From Pontibacter chinhatensis (lineage in GTDB: Bacteria > Bacteroidota > Bacteroidia > Cytophagales > Hymenobacteraceae): DNA of 64,000 nucleotides. A program made the translations under genes and the position numbers. This document shows, in pieces, positions 34,156 through 42,639 of this stretch (within the stretch, counting starts at the first letter, position 1; each line of letters opens with the position of its first letter). Location of the stretch: the NCBI RefSeq assembly GCF_900113285.1, contig NZ_FOOT01000002.1, positions 744,001-808,000 of the forward strand, given 5' to 3'. The notes under the pieces are model-generated. The model saw only the letters and a program-made list of their open reading frames with translations, ran no database searches and was not told the DNA's origin.

Positions 34156-34689
34156 TTAGATGTTTTGGTCGTTCTGTCTCAGAAACTCCAGAATAGCTCT
34201 GGCATCCTGCTCGTTCACGTTCTGGTTTGTCATCTGGGTTAAGTGCTCGGCCAGCAGTTTCTTAGCAGTCGGGTCTTTCTTGGTCATCTCCTCGGGGTTG
34301 ATGATCATGTTCATCACCCATTCCGGCTTGCGGTTCTGCGTTACTCCCGCCAGGCCAGGGCCTACTATTTTCTGGTCGCTCAACTGGTGGCAGGCAGAGC
34401 ACTTGCCCTCAAAAATCGCCTTACCGGATGTCGCCAGCGCTTCGTCTATGCCTTCGCCCACTTCAACTGAGGTTACAGGGCCAATGCCTTTGCCGTCGTC
34501 TTCAACAGGTGCCTCGGTCTGGTGGGCCAGGCCGCTTTCCTGCTGCCCCGCACTGGCGTTGGCGTCTCCCTCGCCTGAAGAACAGCTGAAAAGTATAGTA
34601 CCGGATATCAAAGCCACCACGCCCAGTTGCAATGGCTTCAGAAATTTGCTGACCAGCGTTTCTCGTAGGTTCTTGCTTTTATTTTTCAT
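34156..34689 (-). CDS. lipoprotein cytochrome c upstream of nosZ, right copy
   Basis: 177 residues. Lipobox TILFSC (Cys35), an acidic linker (more Gln/Ala-rich than in the left copy), then a single CSACH cytochrome c domain with MNMIINPEEM. The haem domain is about 85-90% identical to the left copy; the signal and linker are much more diverged. First gene of the right cluster, 56 bp downstream of a -7 box with two palindromes. Confidence 0.92.
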   Translation of the reverse strand: MKNKSKNLRETLVSKFLKPLQLGVVALISGTILFSCSSGEGDANASAGQQESGLAHQTEAPVEDDGKGIGPVTSVEVGEGIDEALATSGKAIFEGKCSACHQLSDQKIVGPGLAGVTQNRKPEWVMNMIINPEEMTKKDPTAKKLLAEHLTQMTNQNVNEQDARAILEFLRQNDQNI

Positions 34690-34744
34690 GATTCTAAAAG
34701 TTGATAAAGTAGTGTTCAGAGTTTATTTGTGATTTTTTCTGCTA

Positions 34745-34752
34745 CAAAAGTA
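34745..34752 (-). promoter_or_regulatory. -7 box of the right nos cluster
   Basis: The minus strand reads TACTTTTG (TAnnTTTG). The type I palindrome is centred 37.5 bp upstream of its last base. Confidence 0.65.
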
Positions 34753-34770
34753 TTGGTCGTCTATTCTGAA

Positions 34771-34794
34771 ATAAAAGATGTTTATCTCTTTTAT
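34771..34794. promoter_or_regulatory. type I palindrome at the right nos promoter
   Basis: ATAAAAGA-N8-TCTTTTAT, perfect 8-bp arms. The spacer overlaps GATGTTTATC, the reverse complement of the core of the palindrome at 17057-17068. Confidence 0.7.
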
Positions 34795-34797
34795 ATA

Positions 34798-34809
34798 TGA
34801 CATTTGTCA
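34798..34809. promoter_or_regulatory. type II palindrome at the right nos promoter
   Basis: TGACATTTGTCA, a perfect palindrome of CRP/FNR/HcpR type, 3 bp beyond the type I palindrome; centred about -64 from the predicted start site. Confidence 0.65.
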
Positions 34810-35029
34810 CTTTTTATTTTTCCGCTTACCTGCTAGATTTAGGCCTTCGCTGCCTTTCCAAGCGAATACCTGCTGCGCTTCTACCGGCTGATTAACCCTT
34901 AATATGTGGCACCCTTACAGGTTAAAAGATCACCCTTTCGTCACCACATATAACTATCAGTTTATCAAGCCCTTCCTGCCAATTTCAAACGGGTGAACGG
35001 CGAAATTCCGGCTCCTCTTAAATCTTGTT

Positions 35030-35037
35030 CAAAGGTA
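35030..35037 (-). promoter_or_regulatory. -7 box of an orphan promoter
   Basis: The minus strand reads TACCTTTG (TAnnTTTG). The palindrome at 35056-35079 is centred 37.5 bp upstream of its last base, exactly as at the right nos promoter, but the first gene downstream begins 340 bp away. Confidence 0.6.
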
Positions 35038-35055
35038 GAAACAGGGGCTTTCAAA

Positions 35056-35079
35056 ATAAAAGACTTTAATATCTTTTAT
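35056..35079. promoter_or_regulatory. type I palindrome at the orphan promoter
   Basis: ATAAAAGA-N8-TCTTTTAT, perfect 8-bp arms, same as 34771-34794 with a different spacer. Confidence 0.65.
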
Positions 35080-35082
35080 TAA

Positions 35083-35094
35083 TGATCTTTATCA
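35083..35094. promoter_or_regulatory. type II palindrome at the orphan promoter
   Basis: TGATCTTTATCA (TGAT-N4-ATCA), 3 bp beyond the type I palindrome, the same offset as at 34798-34809. Confidence 0.6.
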
Positions 35095-35446
35095 GTTTCA
35101 GGCCCTGATTGCCTTGGTTAGGTATTAAGGGAGAGGTATAAAGGGCTGGATTGCCGGGATTCTAGCAGCGAAAAGTATAGCGGCACGGCCTAACGCTGGA
35201 ATGGCACTCCTATACTTTCCAGGAAGAGACGCGCCTGCTTCAGCAGGAGGTATTTTGGATGGCAGGAGCTCCTGTTGTGGAACGCTCACTGTCTGTTTAT
35301 AGACTTTCCTGGTTGCGCCAAACACGGGCTTCAGTTTATACTTTTCCTTTGTAACTACATCAGCATCAGCCTATAGAGAAGTACAAAGTATAACTTACCG
35401 GCCTGGCCCTGCGTTAGTATAAACCTGAAACAACCTGATTTATACT

Positions 35447-35680
35447 ATGAAAAAGATATTTTTAATTGCACTAGGCGCCATCGCGTTTGCCTGCAGCGAC
35501 GCGGCAGACAACAGAACCACTGGCTCCGAAGACGCAGCAGCAGGAAGCACAGCGGTAGATGAGAATGTGGAGATTGGTGCAGGAGAAGAGATCTCGCCGC
35601 AGCTCGACCTTGACTCGGCCTCTAACGAGCGACTTGACGTAGACACCGTGTCAAATGATTCTATGAATGATAGGCAGTAA
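35447..35680 (+). CDS. small acidic lipoprotein
   Basis: 77 residues. Type II signal peptide with lipobox AIAFAC (Cys16). The mature part is short, acidic and Ser/Thr/Asp-rich (ENVEIGAGEEISPQLDLDSASNERLDVDTVSNDSM) with no domain. A strong terminator follows. Unknown function; likely an outer-membrane-attached acidic peptide. Confidence 0.65.
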   Translation: MKKIFLIALGAIAFACSDAADNRTTGSEDAAAGSTAVDENVEIGAGEEISPQLDLDSASNERLDVDTVSNDSMNDRQ

Positions 35681-35709
35681 CAGGCGGAATTTGCATTCGT
35701 TATACTTAT

Positions 35710-35757
35710 AAATAAACAGGCCCGCCGGCGCTTATGCACCGGCGGGCCTGTTTATTT
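35710..35757. terminator. bidirectional terminator
   Basis: 19-bp perfect stem (35710-35728 / 35739-35757), AT-rich at both bases and GC-rich in the middle, between the small lipoprotein gene (+) and the symporter gene (-). Confidence 0.85.
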
Positions 35758-35772
35758 GGCTACCGCTGTTTC

Positions 35773-37347
35773 TTACCAGAACGCAATGTAAATAGCGGCC
35801 ACAACAAACAGAATGGCTGTGGCAGTTACGTTAAAAATGCTGTCCGTGCGGAAGAGACCTTTCTCCAGGGTAACTGTGTTTTCCGGATACTTGCCCCTGC
35901 TGTTCTCCCAAAGAGAGATACCCACCATCAGCGCAGATAGCAGCAGGAACACCAGTCCCATCTGATCGAGGAACGGCATGGTTGGGAAGGTAAGGTCGAT
36001 GATGATGCTGAACGGCACAGAGGCAATGGCTGTCGCCAGGGCCGCATTAGAAGTAGCGCGCTTCCAGAACAGGCCGAATACGAACAGCACCACAATGCCT
36101 GGGCTCACGTAGCCGGTATACTTCTGGATGAACTGGAAGATCTGCTCCTCACCACCCAGCAGCGGCTCGGCCACCAGTCCCGCAATGATGATAGAAACCA
36201 AGCTCACCAGGCGGCCTACCATTACCATTTGGTTCTCTGTGGCATCCTTCTTCAGGTGCGACTTGTAAATATCCATGGTAAAGATGGTGGCTGTAGAGTT
36301 CATCATTGAGCTTAGCGATGACAGCGCGGCTGCTATGAGTGCAGCAAACGCAAGCCCTTTGACACCGGTTGGCACCAGGTTGCCCAGCAGCCAAGGGTAA
36401 GCTTCATCGTAGCGGCTGATGTCGGCATTCAGCACAAAGGCCGCGATACCTGGCAGTACTACCACCAATGGAATGAGAAGCTTCAGGAAAGCGGCAAACA
36501 CCAGGCCCCACTGTACTTCTTTCACACTTTTAGCGGCCAGCGCACGCTGCACAATGTACTGGTTAAAGCCCCAGTAACTGATGTTAGCAATCCACATACC
36601 GCCAAAGAGTACCGTCATGCCCGGCAGGTCCTTGTAAAACGGGTTTTCTTCCGACAGGATCATGTCAAATTTCTCCGGCGCCTTTTCAAACAGCATGCTT
36701 AAGCCCTTCACAGGGCCATCTCCGCCACTCACGGCATCCAGCGCCAGGTACGTGGTTACCAAACCACCCAGTATCAGGAAAATCACCTGAATTACGTCCG
36801 TCCAGGCAACAGCCTTCAGACCACCGTAAACCGAGTACGCCACCGCTACCGCCGCCAGGCCGATAATGGCTGCTGTCGTGCTGATATCCAGCACCACACT
36901 CAGCGCCAGCGCCGACAAGTATAAAACGGTGGTCAGGTTCACGAAAATGTAGAGCATGATCCAGAAAACCGCCAGGCTGGTACGGATGCGGTCGTCGTAG
37001 CGCAGCTTGAGGAACTGCGGCATGGTGAAAATACCCTCCTTGAGGTAGATGGGCAGGAAGTACTTAGCCACCAGCAGGAGCGTAACTGCCGCCATAAACT
37101 CATAGCTGGCAATGCCCAGGCCAATGGCAAAGCCAGATCCGGACATGCCTATAAACTGCTCTGCGGAGATATTGGAGGCGATAAGGGAGGCACCGATTGC
37201 CCACCAGGGCAGCGACTTACTGGCCAGGAAGTAGTCGGTGGAGTCTTTGGTGTGTCCTTTCTTCTCCCGGGAGACCCACAAACCCACCAGAATGATGAGC
37301 ACGCAGTATCCCAGAAAAATCGCAATGTCGAGTGTAGAAAGCTTCAT
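35773..37347 (-). CDS. sodium/sugar symporter (SSS family, vSGLT-like)
   Basis: 524 residues, about 14 membrane helices. SSS motifs: FLASKSLPWWAIGASLIASNISAEQFIGMSG at helix 1, GIFTMPQFLKLRYDDR, YSVYGGLKAVAWTDVIQ and ALIAAALSSLSSMMNSTATIFTMDIY around residue 355, which carries the Na+ site serines. The closest characterised type is Vibrio vSGLT, a galactose symporter. Its place after galK and galT supports galactose or glucose uptake. Last gene of the operon. Confidence 0.9.
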   Translation of the reverse strand: MKLSTLDIAIFLGYCVLIILVGLWVSREKKGHTKDSTDYFLASKSLPWWAIGASLIASNISAEQFIGMSGSGFAIGLGIASYEFMAAVTLLLVAKYFLPIYLKEGIFTMPQFLKLRYDDRIRTSLAVFWIMLYIFVNLTTVLYLSALALSVVLDISTTAAIIGLAAVAVAYSVYGGLKAVAWTDVIQVIFLILGGLVTTYLALDAVSGGDGPVKGLSMLFEKAPEKFDMILSEENPFYKDLPGMTVLFGGMWIANISYWGFNQYIVQRALAAKSVKEVQWGLVFAAFLKLLIPLVVVLPGIAAFVLNADISRYDEAYPWLLGNLVPTGVKGLAFAALIAAALSSLSSMMNSTATIFTMDIYKSHLKKDATENQMVMVGRLVSLVSIIIAGLVAEPLLGGEEQIFQFIQKYTGYVSPGIVVLFVFGLFWKRATSNAALATAIASVPFSIIIDLTFPTMPFLDQMGLVFLLLSALMVGISLWENSRGKYPENTVTLEKGLFRTDSIFNVTATAILFVVAAIYIAFW

Positions 37348-37468
37348 TTAGTTTTCGTTTTAGATACCCAATATAGAGGATTCAATCTAAATTATTAAAA
37401 AACAAGATTTAATTAATAACCTATGCCGCGAAAGTGACGCGTGCACCTTAGTAAAAATATAGTTGCCC

Positions 37469-38497
37469 TTAGCGCACCAGGCTGCGGAGCAGGTTGGCAG
37501 CCGCCTCCGGGGTAATGTCGCGCTGCGGGTTGCCCATCATTTCGTAGCCCACCATAAACTTCTTCACCGTGGCTGAACGCAAGAGCGGCGGGTAAAAGTG
37601 CATGTGGAAGTGCCAGCCCGGGTACGCCTGTCCGTCGGTAGGGCTTTGGTGGATGCCCGAAGAGTATGGGAATGAGATGCCAAACACCCGGTCATACGCG
37701 GCGGTGAGGGCTTTGATGCTCTGGGCAAAGCTGTTCTTCTCCTCCTCCGTCATCTGCCCGATGTGCTGGAAGTGGCGCTTACTGATGACAATAGTCTCGA
37801 AAGGCCAAACGGCCCAGAAAGGCACCAGCGCCACAAAATGCTCGTTCTCAGCCACCACCCGCTCGCGGGTTTCGAGCTCCAGGGCCAGGTAGTCGGCCAG
37901 CAGGCTGCGCTGGTGCTGCTCAAAGTATAAACCCTGCTGCGTTGTTTCCTTGGCCGGCTCCACGGGCACAGTGCGCTGCGCCCAAATCTGGCCGTGCGGG
38001 TGTGGGTTGCTGCAACCCATAATCTGGCCCTTGTTCTCGAAGATCTGCACATAGTTAATGAAGTCCTTCGAGCCCAGCTCTTGATACTCCTGCTGCCACA
38101 GGTCCACCACCTTGCGGATGTCCTCTGGCGCCATGTCGGCCAGCGTCAGGTCGTGGCGGGGAGAGAAGCAGATAACCCGGCAAATGCCACGCTCGCTTTC
38201 AGCCCGGATCAGGTCGCCCTTTACGTAGGCTCCCTCCGGCGTGCCTTCCTGCAGCGCGCCAAAATCGTTGTCGAACACATAGGTCGACTCGTAAGCCGGG
38301 TTCTGCTCGCCGTTGGCGCGGGTGTTGGTGGGGCACAGGTAGCAGCCGGGGTCATACTCCGGACGCGTGTCCTGGCTTTGTTCCTCCTGCTGCCCCTGCC
38401 ATGGGCGCTTGGCCCGGTGCGGCGACACCAGCACCCACTCGCCGGTGAGCGGGTTATATCTTCTATGCGGATGCTCCGCCAAATCAAAATCAGACAT
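37469..38497 (-). CDS. galT: galactose-1-phosphate uridylyltransferase
   Basis: 342 residues. Exchanges UMP between UDP-glucose and galactose-1-phosphate (Leloir pathway). Active-site [13 protein letters not shown] with the nucleophilic His at 168 (HPH 166-168). A possible zinc site lies in GCYLCPTN (Cys52, Cys55). Also [28 protein letters not shown] and [11 protein letters not shown] near the C-terminus. Lies between galK and the symporter gene; a palindromic repeat occupies the gap to galK. Confidence 0.96.
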   Translation of the reverse strand: MSDFDLAEHPHRRYNPLTGEWVLVSPHRAKRPWQGQQEEQSQDTRPEYDPGCYLCPTNTRANGEQNPAYESTYVFDNDFGALQEGTPEGAYVKGDLIRAESERGICRVICFSPRHDLTLADMAPEDIRKVVDLWQQEYQELGSKDFINYVQIFENKGQIMGCSNPHPHGQIWAQRTVPVEPAKETTQQGLYFEQHQRSLLADYLALELETRERVVAENEHFVALVPFWAVWPFETIVISKRHFQHIGQMTEEEKNSFAQSIKALTAAYDRVFGISFPYSSGIHQSPTDGQAYPGWHFHMHFYPPLLRSATVKKFMVGYEMMGNPQRDITPEAAANLLRSLVR

Positions 38498-38581
38498 TGG
38501 TATGCTTGTGTTGTTGATGCCCCGGAGGGCATTTATACTTTATACTTTAGGTGCGACCTATACTTTTATTACGATAGTGTA

Positions 38582-38661
38582 AACCCACCCCTACCCCTCC
38601 CAAGAGGGGAATTAAGTACACCTTACAGGAAATCCCCTCCTGGGAGGGGTAGGGGTGGGTT
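38582..38661. repeat. complete REP/MITE-like palindrome
   Basis: Perfect 21-bp inverted arms (38582-38602 / 38641-38661) starting AACCCACCCCTACCCC, enclosing 38 bp with an inner AGAGGGGA / TCCCCTCC pairing. It lies between galK and galT inside an operon. Related half elements: 20614-20650, 20722-20756, 43568-43715, and the inner parts of 8836-9003 and 13571-13697. Confidence 0.75.
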
Positions 38662-38677
38662 AAATCACACTTAGGTT

Positions 38678-39838
38678 TTATCCCTGGCTTGGCTCCACCA
38701 GGCTGCTGCCGTTTACAATCTCAGCCACGTAGGTTTTAAGCGCGATGCCGAACTGCTGCTGGTAGGCCTCTTCCATACGTTGAATGAACGAATCCAGCGC
38801 ATCCAGTTTCACCAGGTTGATGGTGCAGCCGCCAAAGCCGCCGCCCATCATGCGGGCGCCCAGCACACTGTCCATTTCCTTTGCCTGGTCTACCAGAAAG
38901 TCGAGTTCCGGGCAGCTCACTTCATAGTTATGCTGCAGGCCGCGGTGCGAGGCGTACATTTTCTCACCAAAGGTTATCATGTCGCCCTGCTCCAGCGCCT
39001 GGCAAGCCTCCTCCACGCGGTTATTCTCTTCTACTACGTAGATGCAGCGCTTGTACACCACCGGGTTAAACTCCTCCTGGTGCTGCTCCAGCATCGGCAC
39101 CGTCACGTCGCGCAGGCTCTTTACCTGCGGGTAATGCTTTTGCAGCAGCGCCACCCCAGCCTCACACTCCTGACGTCGGGTGTTATACTCCGAGGAAGCC
39201 AGGTTATGCTTCACCTGTGTATCGCAGAGCACGATGCGGTAATCGGCCATCTCCAGGTGGTAGTAGTCGAAGTCCAAGGAGCGGCAGTCGAGTTTGACGG
39301 CGTGGTCCTGGCGTCCGTACATGCTGGCGAACTGGTCCATGATGCCGCACTTCACGCCTGCGTACTCGTGCTCGGCCATCTGCGCCATCTTCACCAGGTC
39401 AAATTTCGGGATGTTATACCCGAAGATGTGGTTGAGCGCATAAGCCAGCCCGCACTCCACCGCCGCCGAGGAGGAAAGACCTGCCCCGATTGGCACGTTG
39501 CCGCCATACACCAGGTCAAAGCCTTTCACCTCATACTGTGCCTGCTGCAGCTGCGCAATCACGCCCAGCAGGTAGTTGGCCCAGCTCTTCTCCGAGCGCT
39601 GCACCTGGCCCAGGTCAAATTCACCCTCTTCCTGCAAATCGTAAGCGTAGGCTCTAAAGGTATTGGTACCGTTGGGCGCCACGGCAAAGTATATTTCCTT
39701 GTTGATGGCGGCCGGCAGCACAAAGCCGTCGTTGTAGTCGGTATGCTCACCAATCAGGTTAACCCGACCCGGAGACCGCACCACTACCGGCTGCTGCTGG
39801 TAGCGCGACTCGAATGTATCTATGATTTCCTGTAACAT
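38678..39838 (-). CDS. galK: galactokinase
   Basis: 386 residues, GHMP kinase that phosphorylates galactose at C1. Signature RSPGRVNLIGEHTDYNDGFVLP (residues 21-42), the phosphate-binding loop VPIGAGLSSSAAVE (115-128), and the third GHMP motif GARMMGGGFGGCTINLV near 335. The catalytic Asp lies in KCGIMDQFAS. Second gene after the GH2 enzyme; 131 bp separate them. Confidence 0.97.
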   Translation of the reverse strand: MLQEIIDTFESRYQQQPVVVRSPGRVNLIGEHTDYNDGFVLPAAINKEIYFAVAPNGTNTFRAYAYDLQEEGEFDLGQVQRSEKSWANYLLGVIAQLQQAQYEVKGFDLVYGGNVPIGAGLSSSAAVECGLAYALNHIFGYNIPKFDLVKMAQMAEHEYAGVKCGIMDQFASMYGRQDHAVKLDCRSLDFDYYHLEMADYRIVLCDTQVKHNLASSEYNTRRQECEAGVALLQKHYPQVKSLRDVTVPMLEQHQEEFNPVVYKRCIYVVEENNRVEEACQALEQGDMITFGEKMYASHRGLQHNYEVSCPELDFLVDQAKEMDSVLGARMMGGGFGGCTINLVKLDALDSFIQRMEEAYQQQFGIALKTYVAEIVNGSSLVEPSQG

Positions 39839-39970
39839 CTTTTTAAGTATGAATAAACCTCAGAGGGTGTAATTACCCTTCCGAGGAGGACAATTTTATT
39901 TCATGACTACTTTAGGTAACTGTACTCGGAGCTTTATAAACTGGAGTAGGACTCGCAAGTATAAGCTTCT

Positions 39971-42379
39971 TTATTTCTCTGCCGAAACAGCCTCCAACGT
40001 ATAAGTTCCAGCCGCCAGGCCATCCGCCTGCGCCTGTATTTTGATAGCGCCTGCCTGTTTTCCCGCTTTCACAAGTATAGCCGCAATGCCAGCCTCTGCG
40101 TCCACGGCTTTTGCGCCTACAATTTCCGCATCGCCTTCTGCAGAGAAAGTAATTTGCTGCGCGGCATCCGGCACGACAACGCCATTGGCATCAGCTATGC
40201 TGGCATACACAAACACCACATCGTTGACGCCAGCCTGCAGTTTTCTGCCACTGTAGTCTGCGCGAAGTATAAGCTTAGCCGGTTTGCCCGCCGTGCGCTG
40301 CTCGTGCGTGGCGACCTTTTGGTTGTTGATGTAGCCGATGGCCGTTAAGGTACCCGGCTCATACTCGGGCACCTCAAAGGTAAAGGGCGGGTGCGGCAGG
40401 TGGGTCGCGTTTGCATCCGTATCCGGCTTCTGGCGCGCGATGGTTTTGCCGTTGAGCTGCAGTTCCACCTCTTCGGTGTTGCTGTATACTTTCACGGTCG
40501 TCAGTTTGGGGTCGTTCCAGTAGTTGGCGATAAACACCATGGGCTTATGGAAGGCAGCCCCCTCGCGCAAATCCGGGCCGGCCTGGCTTTGGTAGAAATA
40601 GTAGGCAAATTTGGGCAGGCGCACGATGTCCATGATGCCGGAGGCCTCGATGTCGTCGGCGTAACCGCGCTTGTAGTCATACATGAGCCAGTTGGCATCG
40701 CCCACGGCGGGGCCCTGCAGGTTGCTGTTGTGTGCCTCCTGGTAGTTGAGGGCCTGCTGCAGCAAGCGCTTCTGCCCAAAGCCCCGCAGTTGGCGGCTGG
40801 TGCGCTCCTCCTCTTTCAGGTTGGCAAACTCTTTCTGGTTAAAGCCGGCATTCTGGGCGTAGTATTCCCAATCACCATACTCGGCTATCAAGATGGGCTT
40901 GTCTTTGCTATACTTGTTCCAGTAATCGGGGGCTTTGGCGTGCTGGCGGGCCGGGATGAACACATCGTACACCTCGTCTATCCAACCGCAGGTATAAATA
41001 TTCTCAAACGGCAGCTCCTCGTGCACCGCCTGGTGGGCCTGTTGCATGAACTCTTTTGTCATCCCCGACTCATTTAGCGAGGCCTCCCAAAGTATAACCG
41101 TCGTATAATTACGGTCGCGGCGCACCATGTCGCGCACATCCTGCAGGGCGTTTTTCTGAAACTCCTTATCCCCGAAGAACTGCCAGCCCGGCAGGGCATC
41201 CATCGTCAGCAGTCCCAGTTCGTCGCAGGCCTCCATAAACGCCGGCGACTGCGGGTAATGCGACAAGCGCACGAAGTTGAAACCAGCCTCCTTTATTTTA
41301 TAGGCATCCCGGTAGTTGGCGTTGTCGGAGAGGGCGTAGCCCACGTAAGGGTACTCCTGGTGGCGGTTGGTGCCGCGCAAGTATAGCTTTTCGCCGTTCA
41401 GGTAAAAGCCATCCTTGGCAAAATGGAAAGTCTTCACACCCGTTTTTACACTTTGCTGGTCCAGCACCTGCCCTTTCTGCAGCAACTCCACCGTCAGGTT
41501 ATACAGGTAGGGCGCGTTGGGCGACCACAGCTTTGGGTTGGTGATAATTATACTTTGGCTCGCGGTGCCGAACCCGCCCGGCTCCACTGCTATACTTTCA
41601 GAGATAGTCCCTCCTACCCTTTTCCCCTCGCTGTCGGTAAGGGTAATGCGAACCTGCGCCTCCCGTGGCTCGGCATGGTCGTTTTTCAGCTCGGTCTGCA
41701 CGTGCAAGGTAGCGCCATTCTGGCTCACGTCCTCGTAGTGCAGCAGCACGCCCCCGCCCGCTATGCGGTTGGCAGCCACGGCATCGGAAATGTGCAGTTT
41801 GTCTTTGGTAATGAAGTAGGCGTTGCGGTAAATGCCGCTGTAAAAGTTAAAATCCAGGTCGGCTAGGGGTTTACCGGGAGCCACGTGTGGGTTGTCCTCG
41901 TTGTTGAGTTTTACCAGCACCACGTTCTCCTGTCCATACTTTACCTCCTCGGAGATGTCTACATAAAAGGGGAGGTAGCCACCTAAATGCCTGAAGATGT
42001 GCTGCCCGTTTAAGTAGACGTCGGCCACTTGCATGGCTGCCTCAAACTTCAGGGCGACGTGCTTTCCGGTATCAGCAGCAGGAACGGTAAAGGACTTGCG
42101 GTAGAACGCTGTGCCCTGCCACTGCTGCTGCGTTTTCTGGATAGGTTCGATGTGGGCAGTATGCGGCAGCGACACCTGCTCCCAGGCTAGACCGGTTGCC
42201 GGGCTGTCAAAAACGGCGGCGGAGTCTGCATCGCGCACAAATTCCCACCCATCGTTAAAAAGGTGCTCGGAGGCAGCACTTGTCTTCTTTTCGCCCTCCC
42301 CTTTGCAACCGGCAAACAGCAGCGCACTAAAGAGACAGACAAACACAAACAAACGGGTGAGATTATATCTAGCAGGCAT
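39971..42379 (-). CDS. GH2-family beta-galactosidase lipoprotein
   Basis: 802 residues. Lipobox LLFAGC (Cys25), so outer-membrane or periplasmic. Domains: sugar-binding jelly roll (about 38-190), Ig-like (195-310), TIM barrel (about 315-610; YLRGTNRHQEYPYVG), then Ig-like C-terminal domains. General acid/base in WEASLNES (Glu437) and nucleophile in LIAEYGDWE (Glu500) are both present. Followed by galK, galT and a symporter, it would release galactose for the Leloir pathway; beta-galactosidase activity is inferred from family and context. Confidence 0.9.
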   Translation of the reverse strand: MPARYNLTRLFVFVCLFSALLFAGCKGEGEKKTSAASEHLFNDGWEFVRDADSAAVFDSPATGLAWEQVSLPHTAHIEPIQKTQQQWQGTAFYRKSFTVPAADTGKHVALKFEAAMQVADVYLNGQHIFRHLGGYLPFYVDISEEVKYGQENVVLVKLNNEDNPHVAPGKPLADLDFNFYSGIYRNAYFITKDKLHISDAVAANRIAGGGVLLHYEDVSQNGATLHVQTELKNDHAEPREAQVRITLTDSEGKRVGGTISESIAVEPGGFGTASQSIIITNPKLWSPNAPYLYNLTVELLQKGQVLDQQSVKTGVKTFHFAKDGFYLNGEKLYLRGTNRHQEYPYVGYALSDNANYRDAYKIKEAGFNFVRLSHYPQSPAFMEACDELGLLTMDALPGWQFFGDKEFQKNALQDVRDMVRRDRNYTTVILWEASLNESGMTKEFMQQAHQAVHEELPFENIYTCGWIDEVYDVFIPARQHAKAPDYWNKYSKDKPILIAEYGDWEYYAQNAGFNQKEFANLKEEERTSRQLRGFGQKRLLQQALNYQEAHNSNLQGPAVGDANWLMYDYKRGYADDIEASGIMDIVRLPKFAYYFYQSQAGPDLREGAAFHKPMVFIANYWNDPKLTTVKVYSNTEEVELQLNGKTIARQKPDTDANATHLPHPPFTFEVPEYEPGTLTAIGYINNQKVATHEQRTAGKPAKLILRADYSGRKLQAGVNDVVFVYASIADANGVVVPDAAQQITFSAEGDAEIVGAKAVDAEAGIAAILVKAGKQAGAIKIQAQADGLAAGTYTLEAVSAEK

Positions 42380-42639
42380 CGCAGCTTGGTTTAGGAGTAA
42401 CTAGGCTTACACATGGTCTGTAGCAAGTATAAACTTTATCTATCGTAAAAGTATGAAAAAAACTTCAGGAGCCGCGTGCAGGAACACGCAACATCAGAAG
42501 TACAGCTTTATACTTTGTGCGGCTTGCCGCATCCGGTGCCGACGAACTTTACCGTAAGGTATGAAGCAAAGTATAAATATAAGGCGCTTTGGAGACTCCC
42601 GGCAAAAAATTAACTTCACTAGTCGACAACCTCAACCCT

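Larger units (their letters stand above)
34810..35446. other. intergenic region with an orphan promoter
   Basis: No credible gene. 35030-35094 repeats the nos promoter module on the minus strand. Between it and the nos promoter are about 200 bp without a start codon followed by an open frame of any length. The right half (35100-35440) is rich in AAGTATA heptamers and holds a short minus-strand frame (35125-35325) with no family likeness. Confidence 0.6.

Noticed and set aside
35125..35325. 66-residue minus-strand frame in the gap between the nos cluster and the small lipoprotein gene
   Set aside because: No signal peptide or family likeness, starts inside a heptamer-rich stretch and ends near the orphan promoter.
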